A model generated the notes under the pieces. That model was not told the DNA's origin. It made no database searches and saw nothing but the letters and a program-made list of their open reading frames with translations. From the NCBI GenBank assembly GCA_016946835.1, contig JACVTC010000005.1:582501-602500 (forward strand): a DNA stretch of 20,000 nt, read 5' to 3'. The first letter of the stretch is position 1. Each line of letters starts with the position of its first letter. The translations under genes and the position numbers were made by a program. Source of the DNA: Neocallimastix lanati (nom. inval.). Taxonomy: Eukaryota; Neocallimastigomycota; Neocallimastigomycetes; Neocallimastigales; Neocallimastigaceae. Positions 18,634 through 20,000 of this stretch are shown in pieces.

Positions 18634-18849
18634 ATAACTTGTAAAATTATATATATAGATATCAAAATTTTAAAAATTTTAAAATTATAATAATAAAAAT
18701 ATATAAAAATATATAAAAATATATTGAAACATATTTATAATATAACAGAGTAACATTATATATCATCTATTTCTATTTGATATACATGTATTATTGAAAT
18801 GATTAACAAAAAAAAATTTTATAGGTAATGTATTTATTATATGGTTTTC

Positions 18850-18851
<2 letters not shown>

Positions 18852-18931
<80 letters not shown>
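18852..18931. repeat. (TTA)n microsatellite
   Basis: About 27 uninterrupted TTA units. Non-coding in any useful frame. Confidence 0.92.
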
Positions 18932-18937
<6 letters not shown>

Positions 18938-20000
18938 TTAATTCTTGTCGTATTGAATAAAGAGGAACATCATATCCTACCCTAAACTTTATATCCTTTG
19001 CTAATTAATATTTTTTTTAAACCATAATCCATCTTGGTTTGTAACACTATTAATTAATACAACCTTTTTTCATTAATGTTATAAATTGTAGCAAATATTG
19101 TAAATATATATTTAAATGATAAAATAATATTATTTTCATTTAATAACATTCTACTATTTTTAAATTTTGGAATAATATAAAATAAATAGTTAAATAAATA
19201 ATAATAATAGTTTTATTAAAAAAAATTTATACAACATAGTTGGTTAGTTGGCGTATGATAACTTTTAATAAATTAGCAAATAAAAAAAATGACTATCATA
19301 CAATTAGATAAAAAGCATGTTATCATTTTGATAAGTTTACAACAATTTTCAATTCTTCATAATCTTTATATATATATAAAAAATTTATATATATAAAAAA
19401 TTATATACTTATTTTTTATTTTTTTATTTTTAATTTTAATTTATAAATACTGTGTAACGTCAAAATGTTTATTATAATTTTTCTTTATAAATCAATATAC
19501 TATAATTTAATATTTGATTATTGTGTAACATATTTCTATTTTATGTTACATTTAAATTTAAATTTTGTACTAAATTTTCAATTTTTTTTTTTTTTTTTAT
19601 TAATATTTTCTATCCATTAGTAACACGATTACTAAGATTATTAAGCTATTTCAATAACATCCTTCTTTTTCTAATATTTGAATAACTTTAGTGAAAAAAA
19701 TATTTTTTTCTTTTTTTTTTATTTATAATTCTTTGATCCTGTTAAAATCCTACCAAAATAAATTATTAAAGAAAATACAAAATATAACATAAATATATAT
19801 ATTTATATTTATATGGAATTGAATTGAAAAAAAAAAAAAAATCAAATGAAGAATTATTTATTCTAATAATTACTTTATATTTTAAAATTTTTATTTTATT
19901 TTCTTTGACAAAATTCTTTATAATTCCTTGACATTCTCTTATTTAAAATGATATCAGCAAGTTATAGGATTACGCTTTAATAAATCGTTTTTTTAAAATC
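18932..20000. other. AT-rich intergenic stretch to the window edge
   Basis: No gene, RNA or ordered repeat is supported. The patch 18945-19085 is slightly more complex, but on both strands its frames break within about 20 codons. Short T and A runs occur at 19581-19598, 19710-19720 and 19828-19841. Confidence 0.5.

Noticed and set aside
18939-19004. Minus-strand fragment KFRVGYDVPLYSIRQELN
   Set aside because: It looks protein-like for about 20 codons but ends at once in TAA codons from the TTA array, and the upstream side is closed by a stop. Too short to support.

Overview
This is an extremely AT-rich eukaryotic window dominated by homopolymer runs, TAA/TTTA microsatellites and a heptanucleotide satellite. 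One spliced gene, decayed retrotransposon copies and a broken acetyltransferase are scattered through it. The composition, the poly(A)/poly(T) tracts, the short-exon gene with a GT-AG intron and the fungal-type histidine phosphatase together suggest a fungus. An anaerobic gut fungus (Neocallimastigomycota) is my best guess. That is inference from style; no rRNA or other marker is present.

Layout. (1) 1-5720 is a head-to-tail series of decayed non-LTR (LINE) retrotransposon pieces, all on the + strand. Copy A (about 104-1637) and copy B (1638-3517) each carry the C-terminal part of a reverse transcriptase, a Cys/His zinc knuckle, a 3' UTR with AATAAA and a poly(A) tail. Copy C (about 3518-3996) is a short shattered piece of the same RT C-terminal region. 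It is followed by an APE-type endonuclease plus linker fragment (about 4010-5721) that stops before the RT at a poly-pyrimidine tract. (2) 5722-8330 is mostly non-coding AT-rich DNA. It holds a small GC-richer inverted repeat (6727-6832), a (TTA)n tract and a decayed Ser/Asn-rich reading frame (7712-8110). (3) 8333-8882 (- strand) is a maltose/galactoside O-acetyltransferase pseudogene. (4) 9233-15752 is a repeat landscape: a compound (TAA)n array punctuated by an AAAAAGCT motif, a 1.5-kb region bounded by inverted repeats and rich in hairpins, and three arrays of a TAATAAA heptamer, the middle one inverted. (5) 16513-17633 is the only intact gene, a two-exon histidine-phosphatase-fold protein of 235 aa resembling fungal Tfc7/tau55-like proteins. 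(6) 17634-20000 is AT-rich non-coding DNA with a structured stretch at 18267-18391 ending in a hairpin plus T6 (a candidate small RNA), and a palindrome joined to A64.

The genes do not form a pathway. The window reads as a transposon and satellite rich segment next to one housekeeping-like gene. The strongest leads are the direct poly(A)-to-element junctions of the LINE series, nonsense codons in the retroelements and acetyltransferase that look like C-to-T or G-to-A changes, the inverted satellite arrays sharing an embedded motif, and the inverted-repeat-bounded hairpin-rich block.
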